A DNA stretch of 41,827 nucleotides from contig CALJUR010000086.1 in NCBI GenBank assembly GCA_937975765.1, forward strand, positions 1-41,827. The letters are read 5' to 3'. The stretch comes from an uncultured Myxococcales bacterium (lineage in GTDB: Bacteria; Myxococcota_A; UBA9042; DTJE01). Below, piece by piece: positions 20,648 through 30,400 of this stretch. Within the stretch, counting starts at the first letter, position 1; each line of letters opens with the position of its first letter. The notes below the pieces were generated by a model, which saw nothing but the letters and a program-made list of their open reading frames with translations, was not told where the DNA came from and did no database searches. Position numbers and translations under genes: made by a program.

Positions 20648-22126
20648 ATGTCCGCGCGTCGCCCGCGTGCCCGGTCGCTGGCCGCGGCAGCCTGCCTTTC
20701 TGCCCTGGCGCCGTTCCTGGCCTGCGACCGGGACGCCCCCGGCACTGCGGAACTCGCGTCTCCCGATGTCGCCGTGGATCCCGACGTCCCCTTCGAGGCA
20801 TGGGTCGGGCCGCCCTGCGGCAACGGCCTGCGGGACCCGGGGGAGGCCTGCGACGGCGACGCCCGCCCTTGCGCCGCCCTGGGCGCGTTCCAGGGGGACG
20901 GTTCCGCCTTCGCGCCCTGCCGCGACGACTGCAAGGGGTGGGACGTGAGCGCCTGTCCCTGGCCCGTCCGCGACCCCCGCGAATACGAGGTGGTCAAGCC
21001 GGCGCAACGCGCCGCGGCGCCGGTCGCCGGCGCGCTGTGCAACGACGGCACCCCGTTCGCGTTCCGCATCCGGCCGTCGCCGACCCGGTCGCGGGACTGG
21101 GTGGTATCGCTTCGGGGTGGCGGCTTCTGCGAGGACCGTGCCGTCCCGTGCATCCGTTCCGAGAACCTCTACACGACGACGCCGCTGCTGGACCGCCAGG
21201 CGACGATCCCGGAGGACGAGGCGGGCGGCATCCTGGATCCGGACCCGGCCGACAACCCGGACTTCTTCGACGCGAACCTCGTGTTCGCCTGGTACTGCAC
21301 CTCCGACTTCTGGGCCGGCACCCGCACCGATCCGATCCCGACGCTGATGGCCCCGGAAGACGGCTGGCGGTTCCAGGGGCGGGTCAACGTCGCCGCGATG
21401 CTGGACACGCTGATCGCGGCATACGGCCTGGCCGACGAACCGGGGGTCCGCGTGCTGTTCAATGGAACGTCCTCCGGGGCGTTCGGGGCCTCCGCCACGG
21501 CGGACCTCGTGGCCTCCCGGCTGCCGGTCGCCGCTTCCGAGGGGCGCGTCAAGGTCCTGCTGGACTCGGGCTGGCTGGTCCACGACTGGGACGAGACGGA
21601 CTCCCGCGTCATGATGTCGGAAGAGGGCGATGCCTCCGTGATGCGGTACGCGTACGACTTCTTCCGGGCCCGCGTGAACCCCGCCTGCGAGGCGGCCCGG
21701 ACCGGGGCAGGCGGCCATCCCGGCGACTGCCTGTTCGGCCGCTGGTTCGTGTCGGGACTGGTCGATCCCCCGCCTGCCGGGCTGGGCCTGCGCCTGCTGG
21801 TCGTCCAGTCCCTGATGGACACGGTGTTCGCGGAATACCACAACCACCTGGATTCCGACCTGGCCTTCCTGCAGCGGTACGGCGCGCGGCAACTGGCGGA
21901 CGTCCTGCTGGCCGATCCGGGCCCCGACGGCGTGCCCGGGCAGCCCCTGAAGGCATCGTGGTTCCTGGCCTGGCAGCCCGGCCACGACGTGATCCGCGAC
22001 ACGGGCGCATGGCGCGTGGGCGACCCGGGCAGCACGCTTCCCGACGTCATCCACCGGTTCTGGCAGGACGGCGCCGCCCAGCGGGTGGTCTTCGACCCCC
22101 GCGCCGGCGCAGGGAGGACCCAATGA
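20648..22126 (+). CDS. Pectinacetylesterase/Notum-like secreted hydrolase
   Basis: The 492-aa product is exported and probably lipid-anchored (APFLAC, Cys26). A short Cys-rich region (GNGLRDPGEACDGDARPC) precedes an alpha/beta-hydrolase of the pectinacetylesterase/Notum family. Conserved features are WVVSLRGGGFCED, the nucleophile elbow FNGTSSGAFGA (Ser275), and a candidate His in QPGHDVI. Family members remove acetyl or fatty-acyl esters from polysaccharides or proteins; the substrate here is unknown. ATG 20648 is chosen because GGAGG lies 5 nt upstream and the signal peptide begins there. Its TGA overlaps the ATG of the next gene by 4 bp (ATGA). Confidence 0.85.
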   Translation: MSARRPRARSLAAAACLSALAPFLACDRDAPGTAELASPDVAVDPDVPFEAWVGPPCGNGLRDPGEACDGDARPCAALGAFQGDGSAFAPCRDDCKGWDVSACPWPVRDPREYEVVKPAQRAAAPVAGALCNDGTPFAFRIRPSPTRSRDWVVSLRGGGFCEDRAVPCIRSENLYTTTPLLDRQATIPEDEAGGILDPDPADNPDFFDANLVFAWYCTSDFWAGTRTDPIPTLMAPEDGWRFQGRVNVAAMLDTLIAAYGLADEPGVRVLFNGTSSGAFGASATADLVASRLPVAASEGRVKVLLDSGWLVHDWDETDSRVMMSEEGDASVMRYAYDFFRARVNPACEAARTGAGGHPGDCLFGRWFVSGLVDPPPAGLGLRLLVVQSLMDTVFAEYHNHLDSDLAFLQRYGARQLADVLLADPGPDGVPGQPLKASWFLAWQPGHDVIRDTGAWRVGDPGSTLPDVIHRFWQDGAAQRVVFDPRAGAGRTQ

Positions 22127-23193
22127 ACCGGCGTGTCATCGGGATCCTGGCGGCGTGCACCCTGGCGATGCCGGGTTGCGGGGGGACCGGGGACGGGAAG
22201 GACGCGACGGACGTGCCGCTGGCGGAGGAGGCCGCGGTCCCCAGGACCTTCACGCTGGTGACCTTCAACACCGGGACGACCGACAACCTGTCGCACGCCG
22301 GCGACCCCGACGGGTACACCGACGCCATGGCGGACATCGAGGCGTCCGTCTACGGGAACAACCTGGCGTGGATGAAGGCCCAGCAGGCGCTGCGGACGGT
22401 GCTGGAGACGCTGCGACCCGACGTCCTGGCCTTCCAGGAACTCTACTACGACGGCCGGTGCGGCGACGACTGCGCCGACGCCCAGGCCTCCGACCCGGCG
22501 CTTTACGAGGCGGCCTGCCAGGGGACCGTCTGGGCCTGCGGTACGTGGACCGACGGCGCGCCGATCACCGTCCGCCGCATCCTTCCTGACGGGTACGCCG
22601 TGGCCTGCGCGCCGGGCCACCCCGACAACTGCGTCGCGGTCCGGAAGGCCTTCGGAACCCTGAAGGACTGCGCCGACGGCCCCTGCATCGACGGGCTGGA
22701 CGGCATGCCCCCGACCAACCATTGCACCGGCGGTGCCCGCGTCGCGACGGCCGTGATCCAGGTCGCGGGCGGCCCCGAGATCGCCGTGGTCGACGTCCAC
22801 ACCGTGGCCGGCACCAACCAGGACTGCCGGAAGGCGCAGTTCCAGCAGGTCTTCGAGGATCGCGGCGACGGGAAACCCGCGGCGTTCGGCGCGTACAACC
22901 TCGTCGCCGGCGACATGAACATCGACCCGTTCCTGATGCAGTACGACGTCAGCGTCGACTACTGGAACCTGCACGTCGGCGAGGACCGGCCGTTCCACTA
23001 CCTCTCCTCGTCCAGCCTGGATGGCCCGAACACGCACCCGTGGTCCTTCATGAAGCTGGACCACGTGATCTCCGACAGCCTCCAGGGTTCGTGCGTCGTG
23101 CTGGGCGTCACGGAGGGCACGACCGCCCCCCTGTCGGAAGGCAGCACGTACTTCGACCACCGCCCGGTCCTGTGCACCGTCACCCTGCCCTGA
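22123..23193 (+). CDS. Endonuclease/exonuclease/phosphatase-family lipoprotein
   Basis: The 356-aa lipoprotein (LAMPGC, Cys19) has the EEP fold of DNase I, sphingomyelinases and inositol phosphatases. Motifs in order are LVTFNTG (Asn), VLAFQELYYD (metal-binding Glu), VVDVHTVAGTN, VAGDMNIDP (Asp/Asn) and the C-terminal TYFDHRPVL (catalytic His), preceded by KLDHVI. The substrate could be a nucleic acid, phospholipid or phosphorylated sugar; export suggests an extracellular one. It contains extra cysteine pairs (RCGDDCADA, GTVWACG). ATG 22123 has GGGAGG upstream and overlaps the esterase stop, so the two are co-translated. Confidence 0.88.
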   Translation: MNRRVIGILAACTLAMPGCGGTGDGKDATDVPLAEEAAVPRTFTLVTFNTGTTDNLSHAGDPDGYTDAMADIEASVYGNNLAWMKAQQALRTVLETLRPDVLAFQELYYDGRCGDDCADAQASDPALYEAACQGTVWACGTWTDGAPITVRRILPDGYAVACAPGHPDNCVAVRKAFGTLKDCADGPCIDGLDGMPPTNHCTGGARVATAVIQVAGGPEIAVVDVHTVAGTNQDCRKAQFQQVFEDRGDGKPAAFGAYNLVAGDMNIDPFLMQYDVSVDYWNLHVGEDRPFHYLSSSSLDGPNTHPWSFMKLDHVISDSLQGSCVVLGVTEGTTAPLSEGSTYFDHRPVLCTVTLP

Positions 23194-23252
23194 CGCCCCT
23201 TGCGGACTCCCCGCGTGCGCCCCATGCTACCGGGCACGAACGGGGAGGCATC

Positions 23253-24155
23253 ATGTCGAATCGCTGGACCCTGGACGACGTTCCCGACCAGTCCGGCCGC
23301 GTGGCCATCGTCACCGGCGCCAACAGCGGCATCGGCCTGGAGACGGCACGGGCCCTGGCGCATCGCGGTGCGAAGGTCGTGCTGGCCTGCCGCAATCCCG
23401 CGAAGGCGAAGGCGGCGATCGACGACATCCGCAAGGGCGCGCCCGGATGCGCCGTCGAGGCCCGTCCGCTGGACCTGTCGAACCTGGCGGGCGTGCGGGC
23501 CTTCGCGGCCGGGTTCCTGGCCGATGACGGCCGCCTGGACCTGCTGGTCAACAACGCCGGCGTCATGATCCCCCCCTACGGGAAGACCGCCGACGGGTTC
23601 GAACTGCAGTTCGGCACGAACCACCTGGGCCACTTCGCCCTGACCGGGTTGCTGCTGCCGTTGCTGCGCGCCGCGTCCGGCGCCCGGGTCGTGACGGTCG
23701 CCTCCCTGGCCCACCGGTCGGGCCGCATCGTCTTCGACGACCTGGACTGGCGTCGCCGGCGCTATTCGGCCTGGCAGGCCTACGGCCAGAGCAAGCTGGC
23801 GAACCTGCTGTTCCACTTCGAACTGGCCCGGCGCCTGCAGGCATCGGGAGACGGCACGATCGCGGCCGCGTCCCATCCCGGGTGGACGAACACCGACCTC
23901 CAGCGCCACTCCGGCTTCATGTCCCGGATGAATCCCCTGCTGGCCATGTCGCCGGCGCAGGGCGCCCTGCCCACCCTCTACGCGGCCACCGCCCCCGACG
24001 TCCGCAGCGGCCAGTACTTCGGTCCCGACGGCTGGTTCGAGGTCGCCGGTCATCCCCGCGAGGTCGGCTGCAGCCGCGCCGCGCGCGACCCCGCCCTGGC
24101 CGCCCGCCTGTGGCAGGTCTCGGAGGATCTGACCGGGGTCGCTTTCGGGCTGTAG
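23253..24155 (+). CDS. Short-chain dehydrogenase/reductase (retinol dehydrogenase-like)
   Basis: The 300-aa product is a classical SDR with a Rossmann fold. It has the cofactor loop TGANSGIG (21-28), NNAG (100-103), catalytic Ser151 and YGQSK (Tyr177, Lys181). R47 in the ACRN segment suggests NADP(H). The sequence order and 300-aa length resemble the retinol-dehydrogenase/WWOX-like SDR group; the substrate cannot be told. ATG 23253 has GGGGAGG upstream. It follows the EEP gene after 59 bp and converges on the hydrolase gene with a 22-bp gap. Confidence 0.93.
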   Translation: MSNRWTLDDVPDQSGRVAIVTGANSGIGLETARALAHRGAKVVLACRNPAKAKAAIDDIRKGAPGCAVEARPLDLSNLAGVRAFAAGFLADDGRLDLLVNNAGVMIPPYGKTADGFELQFGTNHLGHFALTGLLLPLLRAASGARVVTVASLAHRSGRIVFDDLDWRRRRYSAWQAYGQSKLANLLFHFELARRLQASGDGTIAAASHPGWTNTDLQRHSGFMSRMNPLLAMSPAQGALPTLYAATAPDVRSGQYFGPDGWFEVAGHPREVGCSRAARDPALAARLWQVSEDLTGVAFGL

Positions 24156-24177
24156 GCCCAGGCCCGCGGCGACTGGT

Positions 24178-25083
24178 TCACCCGCAAACGAAGGTCAGGA
24201 TCCGGTCCACCGTCCGGTCGAAGCAATCCATCGACGGCACGTGCCCCAGGTACGGATCGACGCGCACCTCGACCAGCCCGGGAAGGACCCTGGCGGCCTG
24301 CCGGGCCAGGGACTCGAACGGGAACAGCCGGTCGTGCAGCCCGGCGACGACCAGCGTGGGCGCCGTGAAGCGGGCCAGTTCCTCGCGGTGGTACACCCTC
24401 ACCGGCGAGGTTCCGGGGAAGTCGAACGGCCACAGCGGGCGGATCTCCGGCGCGAAGCTCCGTGCGGTGATCTCGGTCATCCGGACCAGGTCCTCCATCG
24501 GCTCGTGCCCCGGGGCGGCCAATGCCCGGTTCAACGCCCGCGACGCGTCGGGGTCCCGCAGGGCCGTCGCCCGCAGCCACTGGTGAACCAGCACCAGCCT
24601 GGCATCGTTCGTCATCGGCACCAGTCCCGCCGGGATCGCCAGCGCCGCCCTTTCGATGCGGTCCGGCGCCTGGGACGCCAGCGCCAACGTCAGCCAGGAC
24701 CCGAACGAGAAGGCGACGATGCGGGCCTTGGCGATCCCCAGACCGTCCAGCACGTCCGCCACCCACTGCCCGTAGCCGGGACCCGCCGGATCGGGCCGCG
24801 AATGCGCGCTCTTCCCGGGCTGCCCGATCACGTCCACGACGTGCAGCCTGCACCGGCGCCCGGCCTGCCCCAGCACCGCCGGCATGCCGACCCCCGTCGT
24901 CCCCAGGCCCGGCAGCAGGACGACGTCCGGCCCGTCCCCGGCACCGCAGGTCACCACGTGGGTATTCCCCTGCCGCGTCCGGACGTACCGCGCCTCCCAC
25001 GGCACGTCCAGGCGGCCCAGCATGCCGTCGTACCACTCCAGGAAGATGCGCCGGCCGTCCGGCTTCAGGAACAGGGAGTCCAT
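24178..25083 (-). CDS. Alpha/beta hydrolase
   Basis: The 301-aa soluble protein has the alpha/beta-hydrolase fold. The oxyanion region is LLPGLGTTG, the nucleophile elbow VAFSFGSW (Ser126), the acid GLHDRLFP (Asp251) and the base YLGHVPS (His281). It is typical of esterases or C-C hydrolases of small molecules. ATG 25083 is used; GTG 25101 has GGGAGG at 10-nt spacing and would add six residues. It is the last gene before the convergent SDR gene and lies 106 bp downstream of the acyltransferase gene on the same strand. Confidence 0.9.
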   Translation of the reverse strand: MDSLFLKPDGRRIFLEWYDGMLGRLDVPWEARYVRTRQGNTHVVTCGAGDGPDVVLLPGLGTTGVGMPAVLGQAGRRCRLHVVDVIGQPGKSAHSRPDPAGPGYGQWVADVLDGLGIAKARIVAFSFGSWLTLALASQAPDRIERAALAIPAGLVPMTNDARLVLVHQWLRATALRDPDASRALNRALAAPGHEPMEDLVRMTEITARSFAPEIRPLWPFDFPGTSPVRVYHREELARFTAPTLVVAGLHDRLFPFESLARQAARVLPGLVEVRVDPYLGHVPSMDCFDRTVDRILTFVCG

Positions 25084-25189
25084 GTCGCCTTGAGGGGTCA
25101 CGATGACGCTTCCTCCCGTCGGGATGCGGTCTTGATGCCATCGCGCCCGCGGGGTGTCAACGTCCCTCCCGCCGGGCACAGGACATCCG

Positions 25190-26212
25190 CTATCGCACGA
25201 ACCTTCCAAGGGGCTTCCAGCGGGCCATCAGCAGGACGGTCGCCACCGAGGCGGCGAACGCCAGGACCGGTCCGGCCAGTTCGAAGGTCCAGTGCTGGAT
25301 CTCCCGGCCTGCCGCGTGCGCGAGGTCCACGAAGAACAGGTGGACCAGGTAGATCCCGACGGCCAGGGGGCCCAGCCGCGCCAGCCAGGTGCCGCGCCCC
25401 AGGTCGGGACGGGCCAGCGCGATCATCGCCACGGCCGGTCCCCACAGCAGGGAGGACAGCACGTACTCGTGGCGAGGGTAGGTCCCGAACACCTTCTGCA
25501 GCCCCAGCGACTCCCCCAGGTACAGGGCCCATCCCGGCAGCGAGAGGGCGATTGCGACGCGCAGCGAAGGCGGGCGTGGGCGCCTTTGCAGGATGCCGCC
25601 CAGCACGACGAAGACCAGGCCGAAGAACGGCCCGTTCCTGGCGTTGAAACCCGTCGGGATCCCCAGCGGCGTGTCCACCCAGGCGTCCATGCACAGGCCG
25701 GCCAGGAACAGCCCCAGTGCCAGCGCCAGCAACGTCTTCCTCCAGCGAAGCGTCTCCGCCAGCGTCACGACCAGAAGGCTGAGCAGCAGCGACACCAGGA
25801 ACCACAGGTGCTCGCGGAACCCTTCGAACAGCAGCCGCTGGGGGTCCGTCACGGTCCGCACGAACAGTTCCGTGATCGCACCCGCATAGCCGTGCCGGGC
25901 GATCAGGCCGGGCTCGGTCGGGATCAGCAGGTAGGCCGCGTTCCAGAAGCCGTACATCGCCAGGATACGGCGGGCGTATCGACGGAACACGACCCAGGGG
26001 TCGCCCCCTCGCCGCAGCGAAGCCGCGAAGTAGTAGCCCGACAGGACGAAGAAGCACGGGATGACAAAGCGCAGCGACTGGTCGATGGCGACCCAGAGGA
26101 AGCGGTACGGTGGCCCCTCGAACGCCACGAACGGCGTGTAGTGTCCCAGCACCACGCACGCGATCAGCACCGTCCGCAGGCTGTCGATGCCGCTGCGCCG
26201 ATCTTCCGGCAA
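25190..26212 (-). CDS. Acyltransferase-3 family membrane protein
   Basis: The ~340-aa product has about ten transmembrane helices typical of OafA/NolL acyltransferases, which O-acetylate or succinylate sugars at the membrane. Typical segments are GIDSLRTVLIACVVLGHY (active-site His in helix 1), IPCFFVLSGYYFA, REHLWFLVSLLLSLL and GPLAVGIYLVHLFFV. I chose a TTG start at 26212 because no ATG/GTG occurs close to the domain; the ribosome site is weak and the start uncertain. The remnant at 16007-16300 belongs to the same family. Confidence 0.87.
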   Translation of the reverse strand: MPEDRRSGIDSLRTVLIACVVLGHYTPFVAFEGPPYRFLWVAIDQSLRFVIPCFFVLSGYYFAASLRRGGDPWVVFRRYARRILAMYGFWNAAYLLIPTEPGLIARHGYAGAITELFVRTVTDPQRLLFEGFREHLWFLVSLLLSLLVVTLAETLRWRKTLLALALGLFLAGLCMDAWVDTPLGIPTGFNARNGPFFGLVFVVLGGILQRRPRPPSLRVAIALSLPGWALYLGESLGLQKVFGTYPRHEYVLSSLLWGPAVAMIALARPDLGRGTWLARLGPLAVGIYLVHLFFVDLAHAAGREIQHWTFELAGPVLAFAASVATVLLMARWKPLGRFVR

Positions 26213-26346
26213 GGCGCGCCCCAGGGGTATTTGACCCGATTCTAGGACGTTCCCATCGGCGCCTCCAACCCGGGAGGCCAGGGTGCGTCCGGGGGCGCGA
26301 TCCTCTCGCTGTCGGGGCGTTTCCAGCGCGGGGGCATGCGCGGCAT

Positions 26347-27198
26347 TCAGGGCGCGACGTTGGTCGCGCCGCGGGTCGGCTGGAGAAGCGTCGCGAACGG
26401 TCCCGTCCCGTCGGGGTAACGCCCCCAGCTGTTGGCCAGCGGGGCCTGACCGTCGGTCCAGGAGGTCTGGTCCACCAGCGTCCCGTCGGGCCGGAAGAGG
26501 CGCGCCGCGTCCGCCTTGCCGAAACCGTACAGCGTCGCCAGCGGCGGCACGCCCCCGGGGCCCTCGATCACCAGGAACGCCCCGGCCCCGATGCGGGTCC
26601 CCGTCGGGAACGTGAAGATGTGGGTGTCGTCGTCGTCCTTCAACATCCAGCCCGACAGGTCCACTTCGGCTGCGCCCATGTTGAACAGTTCCACCCAGTC
26701 CGGTCCCATGTTGGGAGCGGCCGCGACCACCTCGTTGACGTGCACCTGGAGGGTCGGCGGGACGTCTGCGGGGACGTCCTGCGGCAGTTCCTGGGGAAGC
26801 TCTGCGGGCGTCTCGGGCGGGAGGTCTTCCGGCGCGTCGGAATTGGCGTCCTCCCCGGGCACCTCGGCGCCGGGATCGACGGGCGCCGGGTCGGTCGGCA
26901 GATCCGTCCCCGCGTCGTCCTCGACCTCGACCGGGAATTCGGCCACGACGTCCGGCCCGGGGATCTCCGTCGTCGCGTCCGCGTCCGGCACGGACACCGA
27001 GTCGTCCCGCGCGGCATCCTCCGGGAGGACTTCCGTGTTCACAGCGTCCGGTTCCCCGCCGCCGGAGTCCCCCGCCTGGTCTGCCAGCCCGCTGTCGCGA
27101 TCCGCGCCGTCCCCGCCATCGCCGCCGCACGAGGCCTGCGCGAACGCCATCGCGACTACCAGGGCCGTCGCGGCCAGTCCCTTCCATCCACGTCTCAT
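26347..27198 (-). CDS. Lipoprotein with acidic stalk and lamin-tail domain
   Basis: The 283-aa lipoprotein (lipobox AQASC, Cys24) has a long Asp/Glu/Pro/Ala-rich stalk (about 30-148, rich in 'PxD' and 'LPxE') and a C-terminal lamin-tail domain (LTD, about 150-283). The LTD reads VHVNEVVAAAPNMGPDWVEL and then DLSGWMLKDDDD. The LTD is a beta-sandwich common in secreted bacterial proteins; its binding role is not established. ATG 27198 is preceded by a TATAAT box at 27252-27247. It diverges from the CotH gene at 27481. The same stalk and LTD occur in the two large neighbours, so all three probably belong to one surface system. Confidence 0.88.
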   Translation of the reverse strand: MRRGWKGLAATALVVAMAFAQASCGGDGGDGADRDSGLADQAGDSGGGEPDAVNTEVLPEDAARDDSVSVPDADATTEIPGPDVVAEFPVEVEDDAGTDLPTDPAPVDPGAEVPGEDANSDAPEDLPPETPAELPQELPQDVPADVPPTLQVHVNEVVAAAPNMGPDWVELFNMGAAEVDLSGWMLKDDDDTHIFTFPTGTRIGAGAFLVIEGPGGVPPLATLYGFGKADAARLFRPDGTLVDQTSWTDGQAPLANSWGRYPDGTGPFATLLQPTRGATNVAP

Positions 27199-27241
27199 GC
27201 CTGTCCCCCCTTGGACACCCGTCGTTCCTTGAACCGGCTCG

Positions 27242-27254
27242 GCGGCATTATACT
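27242..27254 (-). promoter_or_regulatory. -10 region of the lamin-tail lipoprotein gene
   Basis: On the minus strand the 13-mer AGTATAATGCCGC contains a perfect TATAAT (27252-27247). It is identical to the 13-mer in front of queG (5302-5314). The -35 is weak at 17-18 nt. The predicted leader is about 40 nt. Confidence 0.6.
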
Positions 27255-27364
27255 GACTCGTCTCGCAGAATGCGGAAACCCCTTCGTCGCGGCGTCCCCT
27301 CGGTCTAGCCATGTTTTCTGTTGTTATACGTATGGTTGCATTTCTCTTCGCCCCCGGTTCGCGA

Positions 27365-27394
27365 TTGACACCACCTGCCTGGATTCCTTAGACT
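27365..27394 (+). promoter_or_regulatory. Promoter of the CotH gene pair
   Basis: TTGACA (27365-27370), an 18-nt spacer and TAGACT (27389-27394) form a sigma70-like promoter about 86 nt before the ATG at 27481. The region 27199-27480 is otherwise a divergent intergenic spacer with no gene. Confidence 0.5.
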
Positions 27395-27480
27395 TGTTGC
27401 CCGTCTTCGGGACAGGTCCGGCTGGGGCGAATCGACTCCCCGTTGGCGTGGCCGCTGCGGGCGGACGCGTGCGAGGGCTG

Positions 27481-30400
27481 ATGGGCCGTCTTGTACTGGC
27501 GCTGGCGGCAGCGGCCTTCTGGGCCGCGTGCGGCACGGGACCGTCCGGCGTCCCGCACGACGGGACTGCGGACCCGGCGGACGTCACGCACCCGGACGTG
27601 CCCAGGGACGCGCCCGCGGACGTGTCCGCGGACTTTTTCGAGGTCCCCGCCGACACGGGGCCCGGCGAGATCGGCGATGCCCTTGACACGGTCGCCGATC
27701 CGGCCCCGGAAGACCTGCCGCCGGACAGCGCCCCGGAGGTCATCGACGCCGCCCCGGACCCGGCGTCGGAGGACGTTCCGGTCGAGGTCCCGCCGCCCGC
27801 CTGCCTGCACGACCCCTCGCTTTGCGACGACCACGAGGCCTGCACCCGGGACTCGTGCGACGCGTCCCTGGGATGCATCCACCAGGGGCTGGACGAGGCG
27901 TTATGCGACGACGGCAACGCCTGCACCGTGGACGACCGTTGCGCGTCCGGTGCCTGCGTCCCGGGAGCCCCGCTGTCCTGCGACGATTCCGATCCCTGCA
28001 CCGACGACCCCTGCGATCCCCGGGACGGCTGCGGCCACGTCTTCAACACCGCCGATTGCGACGACGGGAATCCCTGCACGCATCCGGACCGCTGCGGGGA
28101 CGGGAAGTGCGCCGGCCAGCCTTCGCCCGGCGACTGCGCCTGCCTGTCAACCGAGGATTGCGCCGTGTTCCAGGACGGCAATCCCTGCCATGGCCTGCTG
28201 GTCTGCCAGGACCGTCAGTGCGTCGTGGACCCGTTGACCGTGCCGTACTGCGACACCGCGACGGACCCGCCGTGCCAGCGCAATGCCTGCGACCCCGCCA
28301 CGGGAGGCTGCGCGCGGACCGCCCTGCCCGATCGCACGCAATGCGACGACTCGAACGCGTGCACGACCCTGGATCTCTGCGCCCAGGGGGCCTGCATCGG
28401 CGAGATGCCCGCGGACTGCAGCGACGGCAATCCGTGCACGGCCGACGCGTGCAGCGTGACGCAGGGGTGCGTGCACGTGAACCACTCGGAACCGTGCACC
28501 CAGGCGCGTTGCCAGGACGGGCTGCTGTATCCCGGCACGAACTGCACCGACGGCGCCTGCCCGGTCCAGGTCCCCGTGGCCTGCACCGATGACGATGCCT
28601 GCACCGTGGGCGACACCTGCATCGACGCCGCCTGCCGATCTGGCCCCGCCGTCCTGGACTGCGACGACGGCAATCCCTGCACCGACGACGTCTGCGACCC
28701 GTCGGCCGGGTGCACGTACGCCTTCAACACCCTGCCCTGCGCGCCGGCCGAGTGCACGGACGGCGTCTGGCTGGCCGCCGCCTCCTGCGACGGCGGGACG
28801 TGTCCCCCGAGGGTCGCCACCGACTGCCGCAGCGGCATCGGGTGCATGACGGACGGGTGCGACCCCGTTGCGGGCTGTTCGCACGTTCTGCAGGCCGGGA
28901 CCTGCCTCGTCGACGGGGTTTGCTCGGTCGCGGGCCAGGCCCTCCCCGGGGAACCCTGCCGCGTGTGCTCCCCGGAAACCGATCCGCGGGCGTGGACGCC
29001 CCTGCCCGACGGCACGTCCTGCGACCCGGGCCGGGCCTGCATGCGGGGGCGTTGCCTGGGTCCCGTCATCACCGAGTTCATGGCCCTGAACAAGGACACC
29101 CTGAAGGACGAGGACGGCGACTCCAGCGACTGGATCGAGGTCCACAACCCGACGGTCGCGACGATCTCCCTGCTGGGCTGGCGCCTGACCGACGACCCAG
29201 CGAAGCCGTCCCGCTGGACCCTCCCGGCGGTCTCGGTGGGGCCCGACGGCTTCCTGGTGGTCTTCGCGTCGGACAAGGACCGGCGCGACCCGTCCCGGCC
29301 GCTGCACGCGAACTTCAAGCTGGCCGGGGAAGGCGAGTTCCTGCAGTTGCTGGACCCTTCGGGACGGGTGGTGCAGTCGTTCGGCCCCTTCCCCCCGCAG
29401 GTCCAGGACGCGTCGTTCGGCCCGTCGATCCGCATCTTCCGAAGCACCCCGCTGGCGATCGGCGCACCCGCGCGCCACCACGTGCCCGCCGGAGCACCCC
29501 CGTCCGGCGACTGGACCTCGAACGGGTACGATGATTCGGGCGCCGGCTGGTCCCCGGGCCGCACCGGCATCGGCTTCGTCACGCTGGCGACGTACCCTCC
29601 CCCGGTCACCGGGGACGATCTGGGCGTCCCGGTGGCGGACTCCGAGGCGGACTGGTCCGTCACGGGCACGCAGGGCGAGAACGGCTGGACCTACGGCTTC
29701 TATCGCCGGGAACTGGACCCGGACCGTGCGTACGACGAGGCCGCGTTCGAGCCCTTCCCCCGCGACAACGGCAGTTGGGGTCCGACGAACGCATGGAACG
29801 GCACGGCCTGGGACTGGTATGCCGGGGACCCGCCGTGGACCTTCCTCGGCCGCGACACCGCGCAGCCCAACGGGCTGGACGACGGGGGCGAGACCTGGCC
29901 GATCCGCCGCTGGACGGCCGAGGTCGCCGGTCCGCTGGCGGTCGAGTGGCACGTGCGGCGCACCGGCACGGGCGGCAACGGCGTGACCGTGATGCTGTTC
30001 CACCGCGGCGTTCTGGTGGACGACGACTCGATCGAGGGCCTGGACACCACGGGCATCACGAGGATGTCGGTCATCCAGGACGTGCTGCCGGGCGATACGG
30101 TGGACCTGGCGGTCGGTCCCGAGGGTCCGGACGGGGTGCCCGATGCCTCCGGCGACAGCGTGGTCGTGAACTGCGCGATCTGGCAGATGCCCGACCCCCG
30201 GAAGGACATCGCCACCGACGTGTCCGCGACGATGGCGGGGCGCGCCCCGGGACTCTTCGCGCGCATCCCGTTCCTGGTGGCCGGCCCGGAGGTCCCGAAC
30301 CGGCTGGTCCTGCGGATGAAGTACGACGATGGTTTCCTGGCGTGGGTGAACGGGCAGCCGATCGCGGCCTCGAACGCGCCCCAGCCCGCCGCCTGGGACT

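Noticed and set aside
20567..22123. 518-aa minus-strand frame opposite the esterase gene
   Set aside because: No family resemblance; the plus strand encodes a convincing hydrolase with signal peptide and active site.
27820..29060. CRISPR-like or tandem DNA repeat suggested by repeated gacgacggcaa words
   Set aside because: The periodicity comes from codons for the CDDGNxCT protein repeat with variable spacing, not from a repeat-spacer array.
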